Shown piece by piece: positions 1 to 7,367 of a stretch of DNA of 47,306 nt. The notes under the pieces are model-generated. The model had not been told where the DNA came from. It did no database searches and was given only the letters and a program-made list of their open reading frames with translations. The position numbers were made by a program, and so were the translations under genes. How positions within the stretch are numbered: position 1 is the first letter of the stretch; each line of letters opens with the position of its first letter. The stretch covers positions 1 through 47,306 of the forward strand of contig NZ_JARIDH010000062.1 in assembly GCF_029267215.1 (NCBI RefSeq), given 5' to 3'. This DNA is from Clostridium sp. (GTDB lineage Bacteria > Bacillota > Clostridia > Clostridiales > Clostridiaceae).

Positions 1-104
1 AGTTTCTATTGAATATTCCAGAATAATAGCTAAAGCGAAGAAACTCCCTCTGGTCAAACAACTTCGCTTCTTAACGCTATTATTCTTCCATATTCAATGA
101 AACT
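1..104. repeat. Long imperfect hairpin at the window edge
   Basis: Two arms of about 40 bases (1-40 and 62-104) are near-complementary: agtttc/gaaact at the ends, then ttgaatat/atattcaa, agaataatagc/gctattattct and agcgaag/cttcgct, around a loop of about 21 bases. No T-run follows, so this is not a plain terminator. It sits directly upstream of the 61-base repeat unit at 116-176, and the two may form one composite intergenic element. It could continue to the left of the window. Confidence 0.7.
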
Positions 105-115
105 CTAAACTGCTT

Positions 116-176
116 ATTAAGATGGTCATAAAGTTCTATCTAAAATCAACACTAGTTTAAAACAGAGCTTAATAAT
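116..176 (+). repeat. 61-bp intergenic repeat, copy 1
   Basis: This 61-base unit recurs at 5965-6025 with only 3 mismatches. A diverged copy in reverse orientation lies at about 5160-5207. All copies are intergenic, and no reading frame is conserved between them. The rest of 1-349 is AT-rich sequence holding only the promoter region of the following gene. Confidence 0.8.
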
Positions 177-349
177 AAAACTTATAGATGTTTTTTAGTT
201 TTTTTTAGAAAATTTCTAAAAGATGTTTATAAGTTTTTTATTATAAAGAAAAATAGGATTATAATATAAGAAAAATAATGAATATTTTTAATTTGTTTTT
301 ATAATAAATTTTGATTTTATATATACTTTAGGGCTAAGGAGGAATATTT

Positions 350-1726
350 ATGAGTAAATTAAGTGAAAAATTAAAAAAGCAAAGAGATTACTTTAATAGT
401 GGTGAAACAAAGGACATATATTTTAGAATAAATAAACTTAAAAAATTAAAAGAGGTTTTAAAAAATAATGAAGAAGAAATTTTTGAAGCTTTAAAAAAGG
501 ATTTAAAAAAATCAAGTTTTGAGACCTATGTTACTGAAGTTGCTATGGTTTATGATGAGTTAAATCTCCAAATAAAAAATATAAAAAAATGGAGTAAGAG
601 AAGAAAAGTAAAAACTCCCATTGTTCAATGGCCAGCTAAAAGCTTTGTTCAATTAGAACCTTATGGAGTAGTTTTGATAATTGGACCATTTAACTATCCT
701 TTTATGCTTTCATTATCTCCTTTAATTGGGGCAATTGCATCAGGAAATACTGTTATATTAAAACCTTCTGAATACTCTCCTGAAACATCAGATATAATAA
801 AAAAAATATTAGAAGAGGTTTTTGAAGAGGAATATGTTCTTCATGTTGATCCTACTTTGGGAAAAGAAGTTGTAGAAGCTTTATTGAAAGAAAAGTTTGA
901 TTATGTATTTTTTACTGGTAGTCCTACTGTTGGAAAGATAGTGATGAAAGCTGCCTCTGAAAATCTAACTCCAGTAACCTTAGAACTTGGAGGAAAAAGT
1001 CCATGTATAGTAGATAGAGACTCCAAAGTTTCTTTAGCTGCAAGAAGAATTGTATGGGGAAAATTATTAAATTCAGGACAAACCTGTGTTGCGCCAGATT
1101 ATATATATGTTCATAAGGACATTAGTGAGGAATTTTTAGAAAATCTAAAAAATGAAATTAAAAATCAATTTGGAGAAAGACCTTTAGATTCAGAAGATTT
1201 TTCAAGAATGATAAATGAGAGGGAGTTTGATAGGGTTTTATCTTACATAGACCAGAAAAAACTGGCATTTGGAGGATCTTATAATAGAGAAAGCTTACAA
1301 ATAGAGCCGACTATTTTATACGATGTCACTTGGAATGATAAAGTCATGGAAAGAGAAATTTTTGGACCTATATTTCCAATACTTATTTTTGATGACTTAG
1401 AAAAAGTTATAAAAGTAGTGAATAAAAATGAAAAACCCCTAGCACTTTATTATTTTTCAGAGGATAAGGATAGGGTTGATAAGATACTTAATTCTACATC
1501 TTCAGGGGGAGTAACAATAAATGATACAGTTGTCCATGTTTCATCTGCATATTTACCTTTTGGTGGTGTTGGAAATAGTGGAATGGGAGAATATCATGGA
1601 AAATACAGTTTTGAATTATTTTCTAATAAAAAAGGAGTAATGGACAGAAAAACATTTTTTGATTTGAAAATTAGATATACGCCTTTCCAAAATAAGTTAA
1701 ATTTTGTTAAAAAAATTATGAAATAA
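350..1726 (+). CDS. Aldehyde dehydrogenase, NAD(P)-dependent, class 3-like
   Basis: The product oxidises an aldehyde to its acid with NAD(P)+ and is probably cytosolic. The 458 residues match the short class 3/YwdH-type family, which has no N-terminal extension. Visible landmarks are the PFNYP motif with the catalytic-site Asn115, the cofactor-loop FTGS at 188-191, the general base Glu212 in LELGGKSP, and the nucleophile Cys246 in NSGQTC. A strong AAGGAGG ribosome site precedes the ATG. The gene stands alone, with a 697-base non-coding stretch after it. The physiological aldehyde cannot be read from sequence; fatty or medium-chain aldehydes are usual for this class. Confidence 0.9.
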   Translation: MSKLSEKLKKQRDYFNSGETKDIYFRINKLKKLKEVLKNNEEEIFEALKKDLKKSSFETYVTEVAMVYDELNLQIKNIKKWSKRRKVKTPIVQWPAKSFVQLEPYGVVLIIGPFNYPFMLSLSPLIGAIASGNTVILKPSEYSPETSDIIKKILEEVFEEEYVLHVDPTLGKEVVEALLKEKFDYVFFTGSPTVGKIVMKAASENLTPVTLELGGKSPCIVDRDSKVSLAARRIVWGKLLNSGQTCVAPDYIYVHKDISEEFLENLKNEIKNQFGERPLDSEDFSRMINEREFDRVLSYIDQKKLAFGGSYNRESLQIEPTILYDVTWNDKVMEREIFGPIFPILIFDDLEKVIKVVNKNEKPLALYYFSEDKDRVDKILNSTSSGGVTINDTVVHVSSAYLPFGGVGNSGMGEYHGKYSFELFSNKKGVMDRKTFFDLKIRYTPFQNKLNFVKKIMK

Positions 1727-2271
1727 GTTAAATTTGGATGAAAATTACTGATTTTGTATGGAAATGGCATTTAAATTTATGTATAATATAAATAAAGATT
1801 GTATATGTTTTCAATGAGCGGATATAAAGAATTTTATAAATGTAAAAGTGTTCAATTTATATTAAAATTTATAAACTATAGGAATACAATCTTTAAAAGT
1901 TACGTCTATGTACTAATGCCTGTTATTTATAGATGAGCTTCAAAAACTAAAGGTATTATAAATGCAAAGTGGAAGTTAAGTTTTAAAGCTATATTTTAGG
2001 GGGAATAGTATAGCAGAGAAACAAGGAAAACTTTGATTAAATATTATTTAAGCTTAAGATCCAATTGTTTTTATAAGAATTAAAAAAAAGAAGTTTTCAT
2101 TGGGAATGAACTTCAAATTGTCTTTCAGCTTATGAGAGATAATAGGGGATTTATATTGAGAAATTATTATTTTATTAATTGTTGAATTTTGAGAGATTTA
2201 TTATATATGGTTGTTTATTGGTCGTTTTAAGTTTAAATGTATTTTAGGTTTATAATAAAACTTTTGTTTTG
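1727..2271. other. Non-coding AT-rich gap
   Basis: No convincing gene is seen. A 40-codon reading frame at 1814-1936 has no ribosome site. Arms aaagattgtat (1794-1804) and atacaatcttt (1884-1894) are complementary but 79 bases apart, which is within what chance allows in such AT-rich DNA. No promoter with good spacing was found. Confidence 0.5.
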
Positions 2272-2310
2272 AAAAAAAGGTCTAAGTAGAAATACTTAGA
2301 TCTTTTTTCT
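2272..2310 (+). terminator. Intrinsic terminator
   Basis: The stem aggtctaagta/tacttagatct encloses a GAAA loop and is followed by a run of T. An A-run on the 5' side means it may work in both directions. It lies about 545 bases after the aldehyde dehydrogenase gene and 114 bases before the GH1 gene, so it could end a long 3' tail or sit in the leader of the GH1 gene. No BglG/LicT-type antiterminator sequence is seen overlapping it. Confidence 0.75.
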
Positions 2311-2423
2311 TTAATTTAACCAATTTTTCTTGAAATATACCACAAAAGATATATAGAAAAATTAAAATTTAAAATATAAAATTAAATAAAGAAAAAGTTT
2401 ACAAAGGTATAGGGGGTTTTCAA

Positions 2424-3809
2424 ATGAAATATACTTTCCCAGAAAATTTTTGGTGGGGAGCTGCAACTTCAGGACCTCAATCAGAAGGAAGATTTAATAA
2501 GAAACATAATAATGTATTTGACCATTGGTTTGATATAGCACCAGAATTATTTCACAATGGAATTGGGCCAAATATAGCATCAAATTTTTATAATAGTTAT
2601 AAAGAAGATTTAGCTATGTTAAATGAAATAGGATTAAATTCTTTTAGAACTTCTATTCAATGGACAAGATTAATAAAGGATTTTGAAACTGGAGAACCTG
2701 ATGAGGATGGAGTAAGATTTTATAATGAGGTAATAGATAATTGCTTGGCTAATGGCATTGATATAATAATGAACTTACATCACTTTGATTTACCAGTAAT
2801 TTTATACGACAAATATGGGGGATGGGAGTCAAAACATGTTGTAGAATTATTTGCTAAATTTGCAAAAACTGCATTTCAGTTGTTTGGAGATAGGGTTAAA
2901 AAATGGGCTACATTTAATGAGCCTATAGTTATAATAGAAGGGCAATATTTATATAAGTGGCACTATCCTTGTATAGTTGATGGAAAAAGAGGAGTTCAAG
3001 CTGCATATAACATAGCTTTAGCCTCGGCAAGAGCAATTGAAGAATATAGAAATTTAGGGCAAGATGGTGAGATAGGTATAATAGTTAACTTAACACCAGC
3101 TTATCCAAGAAGTGAATCTAAAGAAGATTTAAGGGCATCAGAAATTGCTAATGCTTTCTTCAATGAATTATTCTTAGACCCAGCAACTAAGGGAGAATTT
3201 CCTGAAAATTTAGTTGAAGTTTTAGAAGCTGATAATGTTATATGGAACTCAACTTATGAAGAATTAGAGGTTATAAAAAACAACACTATTGATTTTCTAG
3301 GAGTAAATTACTATCAACCAAGAAGAGTTAAAGCTAGAGATGAAGAATATGTGGGAGAAACTTGGGCACCAGAAAAATATTTTGATAACTATGATATGCC
3401 AGGAAAGAGAATGAATCCTCATAGAGGATGGGAGATATATCCTAAGGCAATTTATGATATAGCTAAAAATATTCAAGAGAACTATGGAAATATAAAATGG
3501 TTCATTTCAGAAAATGGAATGGGTGTTGAAGGGGAAGAAAAATTTAAAAATGATCAGGGAATAATTGAAGATGATTATAGAATAGAGTTTATAATAGAGC
3601 ATTTAGAATGGCTTCATAAGGCTATGGAAGAAGGGTCAAACTGTGTTGGATATCATTTGTGGACTCCAATTGACTGTTGGTCATGGCTAAATTCATATAA
3701 AAATAGATATGGATTCATAGCTTTAGATTTAGAAACTCAAAAGAAAACTATAAAAAAATCTGGAAGATGGATAAAAGAAGTTTCTGAGAATAATAGTTTT
3801 GAGAATTAA
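2424..3809 (+). CDS. GH1 family beta-glucosidase / 6-phospho-beta-glucosidase
   Basis: This is a glycoside hydrolase family 1 enzyme that cleaves beta-glucosides with retention of configuration. The 461 residues span one complete TIM barrel without a signal peptide. The start FWWGAATS, the acid/base Glu166 in TFNEP and the nucleophile Glu363 in SENG are all present. Substrate class is uncertain. In phospho-glycosidases a C-terminal Ser-Lys-Tyr set binds the sugar phosphate; here the segment SWLNSYKNRYGF keeps the Ser and Tyr, but the expected Lys is Asn, with a Lys one residue earlier. No PTS genes are adjacent. The ribosome site is AGGGGG, and an intrinsic terminator follows. Confidence 0.88.
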   Translation: MKYTFPENFWWGAATSGPQSEGRFNKKHNNVFDHWFDIAPELFHNGIGPNIASNFYNSYKEDLAMLNEIGLNSFRTSIQWTRLIKDFETGEPDEDGVRFYNEVIDNCLANGIDIIMNLHHFDLPVILYDKYGGWESKHVVELFAKFAKTAFQLFGDRVKKWATFNEPIVIIEGQYLYKWHYPCIVDGKRGVQAAYNIALASARAIEEYRNLGQDGEIGIIVNLTPAYPRSESKEDLRASEIANAFFNELFLDPATKGEFPENLVEVLEADNVIWNSTYEELEVIKNNTIDFLGVNYYQPRRVKARDEEYVGETWAPEKYFDNYDMPGKRMNPHRGWEIYPKAIYDIAKNIQENYGNIKWFISENGMGVEGEEKFKNDQGIIEDDYRIEFIIEHLEWLHKAMEEGSNCVGYHLWTPIDCWSWLNSYKNRYGFIALDLETQKKTIKKSGRWIKEVSENNSFEN

Positions 3810-3840
3810 AAATTGAAGATGGTAAATTAGTTTAGAATAA

Positions 3841-3893
3841 CAGGCATTAAATAGAGTTAGTGAATCTCAATTTAATGCCTTAAATTTTTTTTG
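3841..3893 (+). terminator. Intrinsic terminator after GH1 gene
   Basis: A perfect 10-bp stem ggcattaaat (3843-3852) / atttaatgcc (3870-3879) is followed by a T-rich tract. Confidence 0.85.
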
Positions 3894-3957
3894 TACTCAC
3901 ATATTGAACTTTTTTTACATAAAATAGACTATAACAATTAACGGAGTTGAAGGCAAA

Positions 3958-5028
3958 ATGCTTTACTCATTAATCTTAGCAGGAGGCAAGGGGACGAGAT
4001 TGTATCCTCTTTCTAGAGGAGAAAATCCAAAACAATTTCTAAGTGTTCAAAGCAATGGAAAAAGTTTTTTAAGTAATACAGTGGATAGAATTAGACCCTT
4101 GGTTGAAAGAGATAATATTTATGTAGTAACTAATAAAGAGTATGAAGACAAGATAAGAGATGAACTAAGTGATATAAATAGAGAAAATATATTTACTGAA
4201 CCTGCTAATAAAGAAACTGCAACATGTATAGGTCTTTCTGCTGCAAAGCTTTTAAAGAAAGATAAGGATGCAGTTATGATTGTATTGCCTTCAGACCATC
4301 ATATAGAAGGAGATAAAAGTTATCTTCAAACACTTGAACAAGCCGTAGAGGTTGCGGATAAGAGGAGAGCCATTGTAACAATAGGCATAGAGCCAACTAG
4401 ACCTGAGACAGGTTATGGCTATATAGAAATGGGTGATAGAATTAATGGAAACATTCCTACCTTCAAGATAGCAAGGTTTACAGAGAAACCTAATTTAGAA
4501 GTTGCAAAGGACTTCTTATTAAAGGGGACTTATTTATGGAATAGTGGAATGTTTATATTTAGAGCTGATGTTATATTAAGAGAGATTGAGAAATATATTC
4601 CTAGGATGTATAAATGTTTAATGGAAATATATCAACACATTGGAGAAGAGGATGAGGAAGAAATAATAAGAGAGCAATATTCTTTAATTGATGGCATATC
4701 AATAGATTTTGGAGTAATGCAAAAAACAAGGAGATCCTTTGTTATAAAGTGTGATTTTGCTTGGGATGACATAGGTACATTCTCAGCTCTCAGTAGATTC
4801 TTAGAGCCTGATGGTAGTAATAGAACTTCAAAAAATGTTTTTTTAGAAGAATGTGAGAATTGTTCAGTTTTTGGAAAAGATAAATTAATAATAGGTTTTG
4901 GAGTAAAAGATTTAGTATTAGTTGATGCAGGAGATGTTATTTTGGTCATGGACAAGGGTAGAGACCAAGAGATTAAGCATCTATTAAATTCTATTAGTGG
5001 TAAGAAGGAGTTTAAAGAATATCTATAA
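3958..5028 (+). CDS. manC: Mannose-1-phosphate guanylyltransferase (GDP-mannose synthesis)
   Basis: The enzyme makes GDP-mannose from mannose 1-phosphate and GTP for surface polysaccharide synthesis, in the cytosol. The nucleotidyltransferase signature LAGGKGTRLYPLSR lies at residues 7-20, followed by NPKQF. Further family motifs are ETGYGYIE, FTEKP and WNSGMF. At 356 residues it is the monofunctional short form, without the C-terminal phosphomannose isomerase domain found in longer AlgA/ManC proteins. It stands alone: no glycosyltransferase or other polysaccharide gene is near. The start is supported by purine-rich sequence just upstream (GGAG and AAGG). Confidence 0.88.
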   Translation: MLYSLILAGGKGTRLYPLSRGENPKQFLSVQSNGKSFLSNTVDRIRPLVERDNIYVVTNKEYEDKIRDELSDINRENIFTEPANKETATCIGLSAAKLLKKDKDAVMIVLPSDHHIEGDKSYLQTLEQAVEVADKRRAIVTIGIEPTRPETGYGYIEMGDRINGNIPTFKIARFTEKPNLEVAKDFLLKGTYLWNSGMFIFRADVILREIEKYIPRMYKCLMEIYQHIGEEDEEEIIREQYSLIDGISIDFGVMQKTRRSFVIKCDFAWDDIGTFSALSRFLEPDGSNRTSKNVFLEECENCSVFGKDKLIIGFGVKDLVLVDAGDVILVMDKGRDQEIKHLLNSISGKKEFKEYL

Positions 5029-5091
5029 GTTTATAAACTTATGTAAAAAAAGGCTTATATTATATACTTTTTATAAGTATGTGGTATAGGT

Positions 5092-5217
5092 CTTTTTAAT
5101 TAGGCTATGTTTTAAACCATGATATCTATACTTTTTAAAATCATTTCATGATTAGACTTTTTAATTAGGTGCTGTTTTAAACAATGGCTGATTTCTAGAT
5201 ATAACTAGAAATCAACC
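5092..5217 (-). repeat. Diverged inverted copies of the intergenic repeat, with a hairpin
   Basis: Two partial units start alike at 5092-5117 and 5157-5182 (ctttttaattagg, then gttttaaac). The second, about 5160-5207, aligns with the reverse complement of the 61-bp unit at 116-176 through gttttaaac, tgattt and tagata. Next to it, gatttctag (5190-5198) and ctagaaatc (5205-5213) form a perfect 9-bp hairpin, extendable to 13 bp with one mismatch. No T-run follows. Confidence 0.65.
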
Positions 5218-5265
5218 TCCGCTTAAAAAAACCTTTAATTAAAATTTAATGTTTATAATAGAAAT

Positions 5266-5292
5266 TTTATGTTATTATGATGATAACATAAA
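5266..5292. promoter_or_regulatory. 27-bp palindrome upstream of the 5319 gene (candidate operator)
   Basis: Perfect 10-bp arms tttatgttat (5266-5275) and ataacataaa (5283-5292) flank a 7-base centre. A TATAAT hexamer at 5254-5259 lies just upstream, so the palindrome would cover the transcription start or the first transcribed bases. No specific regulator is assigned. Confidence 0.5.
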
Positions 5293-5318
5293 TTTAAACT
5301 TTACGGAGGTATTGGTTT

Positions 5319-5885
5319 ATGAGTGATAGAATTGTAGACTTTAACGAATTAAAAAATAAAGCAAGAGATAAAGACATAGATAAATTTGAGGCGTATATTT
5401 ATGATTTATACTACTCAGTAGCTCAAGGTAAAATGAGCATGATTGAACTTTCAAGAGAGATAACTAAATATATGAATGAGAATAACATTTCTCAAGAAAA
5501 GTTTTTAAATATTCAAACAGAAATGCTTAAGAGATATGGCTTTGATATGGGTGATATTGAAGGGCAAATGAAAAACTTAGGTATAGATATGAAAAACTTT
5601 GGAATTCAAGGAGGAGATTATGAAAATATAAGAAAAGCTCTTAGTTTCCAAGAAAAATATCAAGGAAAAGTAAAAACAACAGCAGTAGCCACATATTCAA
5701 TTAAAAATGAAAAAAATGATATTGAATTAATTTTAGAAAATAATAAAGTTCTTATAACTAGTCCTAAAAATATAAACCTTCAAGATGTTGAATTAAATGA
5801 ATTCTTATGTTCATACAAAAAAACTCTTTTAGATGATACTTTAGATGTAAGAATTTGCGAAAATGTAGGAAAATACGATTATTAA
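5319..5885 (+). CDS. Conserved clostridial protein of unknown function (DUF3867-like)
   Basis: The 188-residue, charged, soluble protein has no signal peptide or membrane segment. It resembles a Clostridium-restricted family that I recall as DUF3867; the family name is from memory. The N-terminal two thirds is helix-rich, with a Met/Gly-rich stretch near residues 70-100. The C-terminal third looks beta-rich and hydrophilic. It has two cysteines, both near the C-terminus. A GGAGG ribosome site precedes the ATG. The gene is monocistronic, preceded by the palindrome at 5266-5292. No function can be proposed. Confidence 0.75.
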   Translation: MSDRIVDFNELKNKARDKDIDKFEAYIYDLYYSVAQGKMSMIELSREITKYMNENNISQEKFLNIQTEMLKRYGFDMGDIEGQMKNLGIDMKNFGIQGGDYENIRKALSFQEKYQGKVKTTAVATYSIKNEKNDIELILENNKVLITSPKNINLQDVELNEFLCSYKKTLLDDTLDVRICENVGKYDY

Positions 5886-5964
5886 AATATATTTTAACTT
5901 AATTTGAAAGAATTACACTATATTATATAAGCAATGAGTATTTTATTGAAACTAGACATGTAAA

Positions 5965-6025
5965 ATTAAGATGGTCAAAAAGTTCTATCTAAAATCAACA
6001 CTAGTTTAAAATAGAGCCTAATAAT
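5965..6025 (+). repeat. 61-bp intergenic repeat, copy 2
   Basis: 58 of 61 positions match 116-176. Upstream, attgaaact (5945-5953) resembles the outer right arm of the hairpin at 1-104, but the rest of that hairpin is missing. This copy may therefore be a truncated version of the same composite element. The remainder of 5886-6190 is AT-rich, with a weak hairpin at 6074-6116. Confidence 0.8.
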
Positions 6026-6073
6026 TATAAATAATCCTTAAAACTTTAGATGAGTAATTATTTTATAAAAAAT

Positions 6074-6116
6074 AAATCATTAATTAATAATTAATTAATA
6101 AATTGAAATGATTTTT
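6074..6116 (+). terminator. Weak terminator-like hairpin
   Basis: Arms aaatcatt (6074-6081) and aatgattt (6107-6114) surround a self-complementary ttaattaa-rich loop and run into a short T tract. It may end transcription from the 5319 gene. The stem is short and AT-only in part. Confidence 0.4.
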
Positions 6117-6190
6117 GTAATATAGTTTTAAGTGATATGAAGTATCATATTAATAAGAGATTTTTTAAAAGGGATTAGAGGTAATGAATT

Positions 6191-6769
6191 ATGTTAATGA
6201 ATACTCACATTCTTATTGCACAAAATATATTAAAAGATGTTGAAGTAGATTTTAAAATAAGTGAGAAAAATTTTATATATGGAAATGTAAAACCTGATAT
6301 GGTTTCAAAATATAAATTAAAAAAGCATTATTTAGATGAATCTTTTAACATGATAGTCAGTAAGATAAAAAAACTAGCATCACTTACTATGTATGACTTT
6401 AAAAAGAAGTTTTCAGTAAGCAGATTTAATCAAGAGCTAGGAGTAATTTGTCATTTTGTATGTGATTTTTTTTGTATTCCACATAGTGAGAGGTGGGAGT
6501 TTAAACATAGCATGAATAAACATGTTAAATACGAAAAAAAATTAGCTGCTTTTGCAAAGACATATAGTCCTTGTAAATATCAATATGATATATGGGGTAA
6601 TATGTCTGTTGAGAAATTTTTAAAAGAAGCACATAAGGCTTACAAAATGAATGAAAGTTATGCCAACGATATTCAGTATGCTTATTTTGCATGTAAAAGT
6701 GTAATAAAATATATAAATGATTCAATTGTTGTAAATACTAAAGCAGCGTATATAAATGCTATAGCTTAA
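6191..6769 (+). CDS. Small zinc-dependent phospholipase C family protein
   Basis: The 192-residue protein keeps the metal-ligand pattern of bacterial zinc phospholipases C such as alpha-toxin: His6, Asp36, His46, His88-x3-Asp92, His98 and His111-x3-Glu115. The spacing of the last five residues closely follows alpha-toxin H126, D130, H136, H148 and E152 (toxin numbers from memory). It has no signal peptide, no mature N-terminal Trp ligand and no C2-like C-terminal domain. It is therefore probably a cytosolic relative rather than a secreted toxin, and its substrate is unknown. The start has an AGAGGT ribosome site. A strong terminator follows. Confidence 0.75.
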   Translation: MLMNTHILIAQNILKDVEVDFKISEKNFIYGNVKPDMVSKYKLKKHYLDESFNMIVSKIKKLASLTMYDFKKKFSVSRFNQELGVICHFVCDFFCIPHSERWEFKHSMNKHVKYEKKLAAFAKTYSPCKYQYDIWGNMSVEKFLKEAHKAYKMNESYANDIQYAYFACKSVIKYINDSIVVNTKAAYINAIA

Positions 6770-6859
6770 TAAAAATATTTCCTTTTTGAATAAGAGGCAA
6801 TATTTTAGTTTATAGAGAATAAACACTAAATAAAATAGAAAATTTTTAGAAAATCAAAG

Positions 6860-6906
6860 AAAAGCTAAACTAATTATAAAAAAATTATAATTTAGTTTAG
6901 CTTTTT
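6860..6906 (+). terminator. Intrinsic terminator
   Basis: A long stem, aaagctaaac...attataa paired with ttataat...gtttagcttt, ends in a T-run at 6902-6906. It separates the phospholipase-like gene from the metal-resistance unit. Its A-rich 5' flank could also serve the other strand. Confidence 0.85.
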
Positions 6907-6907
6907 G

Positions 6908-6936
6908 TTGCATTTTTTAGAGGATAGACATATAAT
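6908..6936 (+). promoter_or_regulatory. Promoter of the metal-resistance operon
   Basis: TTGCAT (6908-6913), a 17-base spacer and TATAAT (6931-6936). The operator at 6944-6969 covers the expected start point. Confidence 0.8.
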
Positions 6937-6943
6937 ATATGTG

Positions 6944-6969
6944 AACATATGAACAAGTGCTCATATGTT
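6944..6969. promoter_or_regulatory. 12-2-12 operator for the ArsR/SmtB-type repressor
   Basis: The arms aacatatgaaca and tgctcatatgtt differ by one base from perfect symmetry and are separated by two bases. This is the standard architecture and core (ATGAACA) of SmtB/CadC operators. It lies directly downstream of the -10 element and 25 bases before the repressor ATG, so binding without metal should block transcription of both genes. Confidence 0.85.
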
Positions 6970-6994
6970 AAATTGAAAACTAGGAGTTAATAGT

Positions 6995-7354
6995 ATGGAT
7001 AATAATAAAATAGAAAGTTGTAACTGTGAGGTTGTACATGAAGATATACTAAATAAAGTAAAGTCACATTTGCCAAAAGAAGAAGTTTTGTATGATCTAG
7101 CAGAGCTTTTTAAGGTTTTTGGTGATTCTACTAGAATAAAAATACTATACGCTTTATTTGAAGGTGAAATGTGTGTATGTGATATGGCAGAATTCTTAGG
7201 CGTAAGTCAATCAGCAGTATCACATCAATTAAGGGTTTTAAAACAAGCAAGGCTTGTTAAGTTTAGAAGAGAAGGAAAAGTTGTTTTTTATTCCTTAGCT
7301 GATGATCACGTAAAACACATCTTTAATGAAGGATTAGATCACGTATTAGAGTAA
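6995..7354 (+). CDS. ArsR/SmtB-family metal-sensing repressor, CadC-like
   Basis: The 119-residue winged-helix repressor should leave its operator when Zn, Cd or Pb binds. Both known sensor sites are present. The alpha3N thiolate site has Cys60 and Cys62 in MCVCD, plus Cys9 and Cys11 in the N-terminal arm. The alpha5 site has Asp103-x-His105-x10-His116-x2-Glu119, exactly the SmtB spacing. The recognition helix runs through SQSAVSHQLRVL (71-82). The gene is followed 13 bases later by its ATPase partner, and both are read from the promoter at 6908. The ribosome site is TAGGAG. Confidence 0.92.
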   Translation: MDNNKIESCNCEVVHEDILNKVKSHLPKEEVLYDLAELFKVFGDSTRIKILYALFEGEMCVCDMAEFLGVSQSAVSHQLRVLKQARLVKFRREGKVVFYSLADDHVKHIFNEGLDHVLE

Positions 7355-7367
7355 AGGAGGAATATGT

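Noticed and set aside
1814-1936. 40-codon reading frame in the gap after the aldehyde dehydrogenase gene
   Set aside because: It has no ribosome site, no recognisable family and no supporting neighbour; such frames are common by chance in AT-rich spacers.
1915-3848. 13-base inverted match between 1915-1927 and 3836-3848 (aatgcctgttatt and its complement)
   Set aside because: A single short match about 1.9 kb apart, one side within a terminator, is easily explained by chance.
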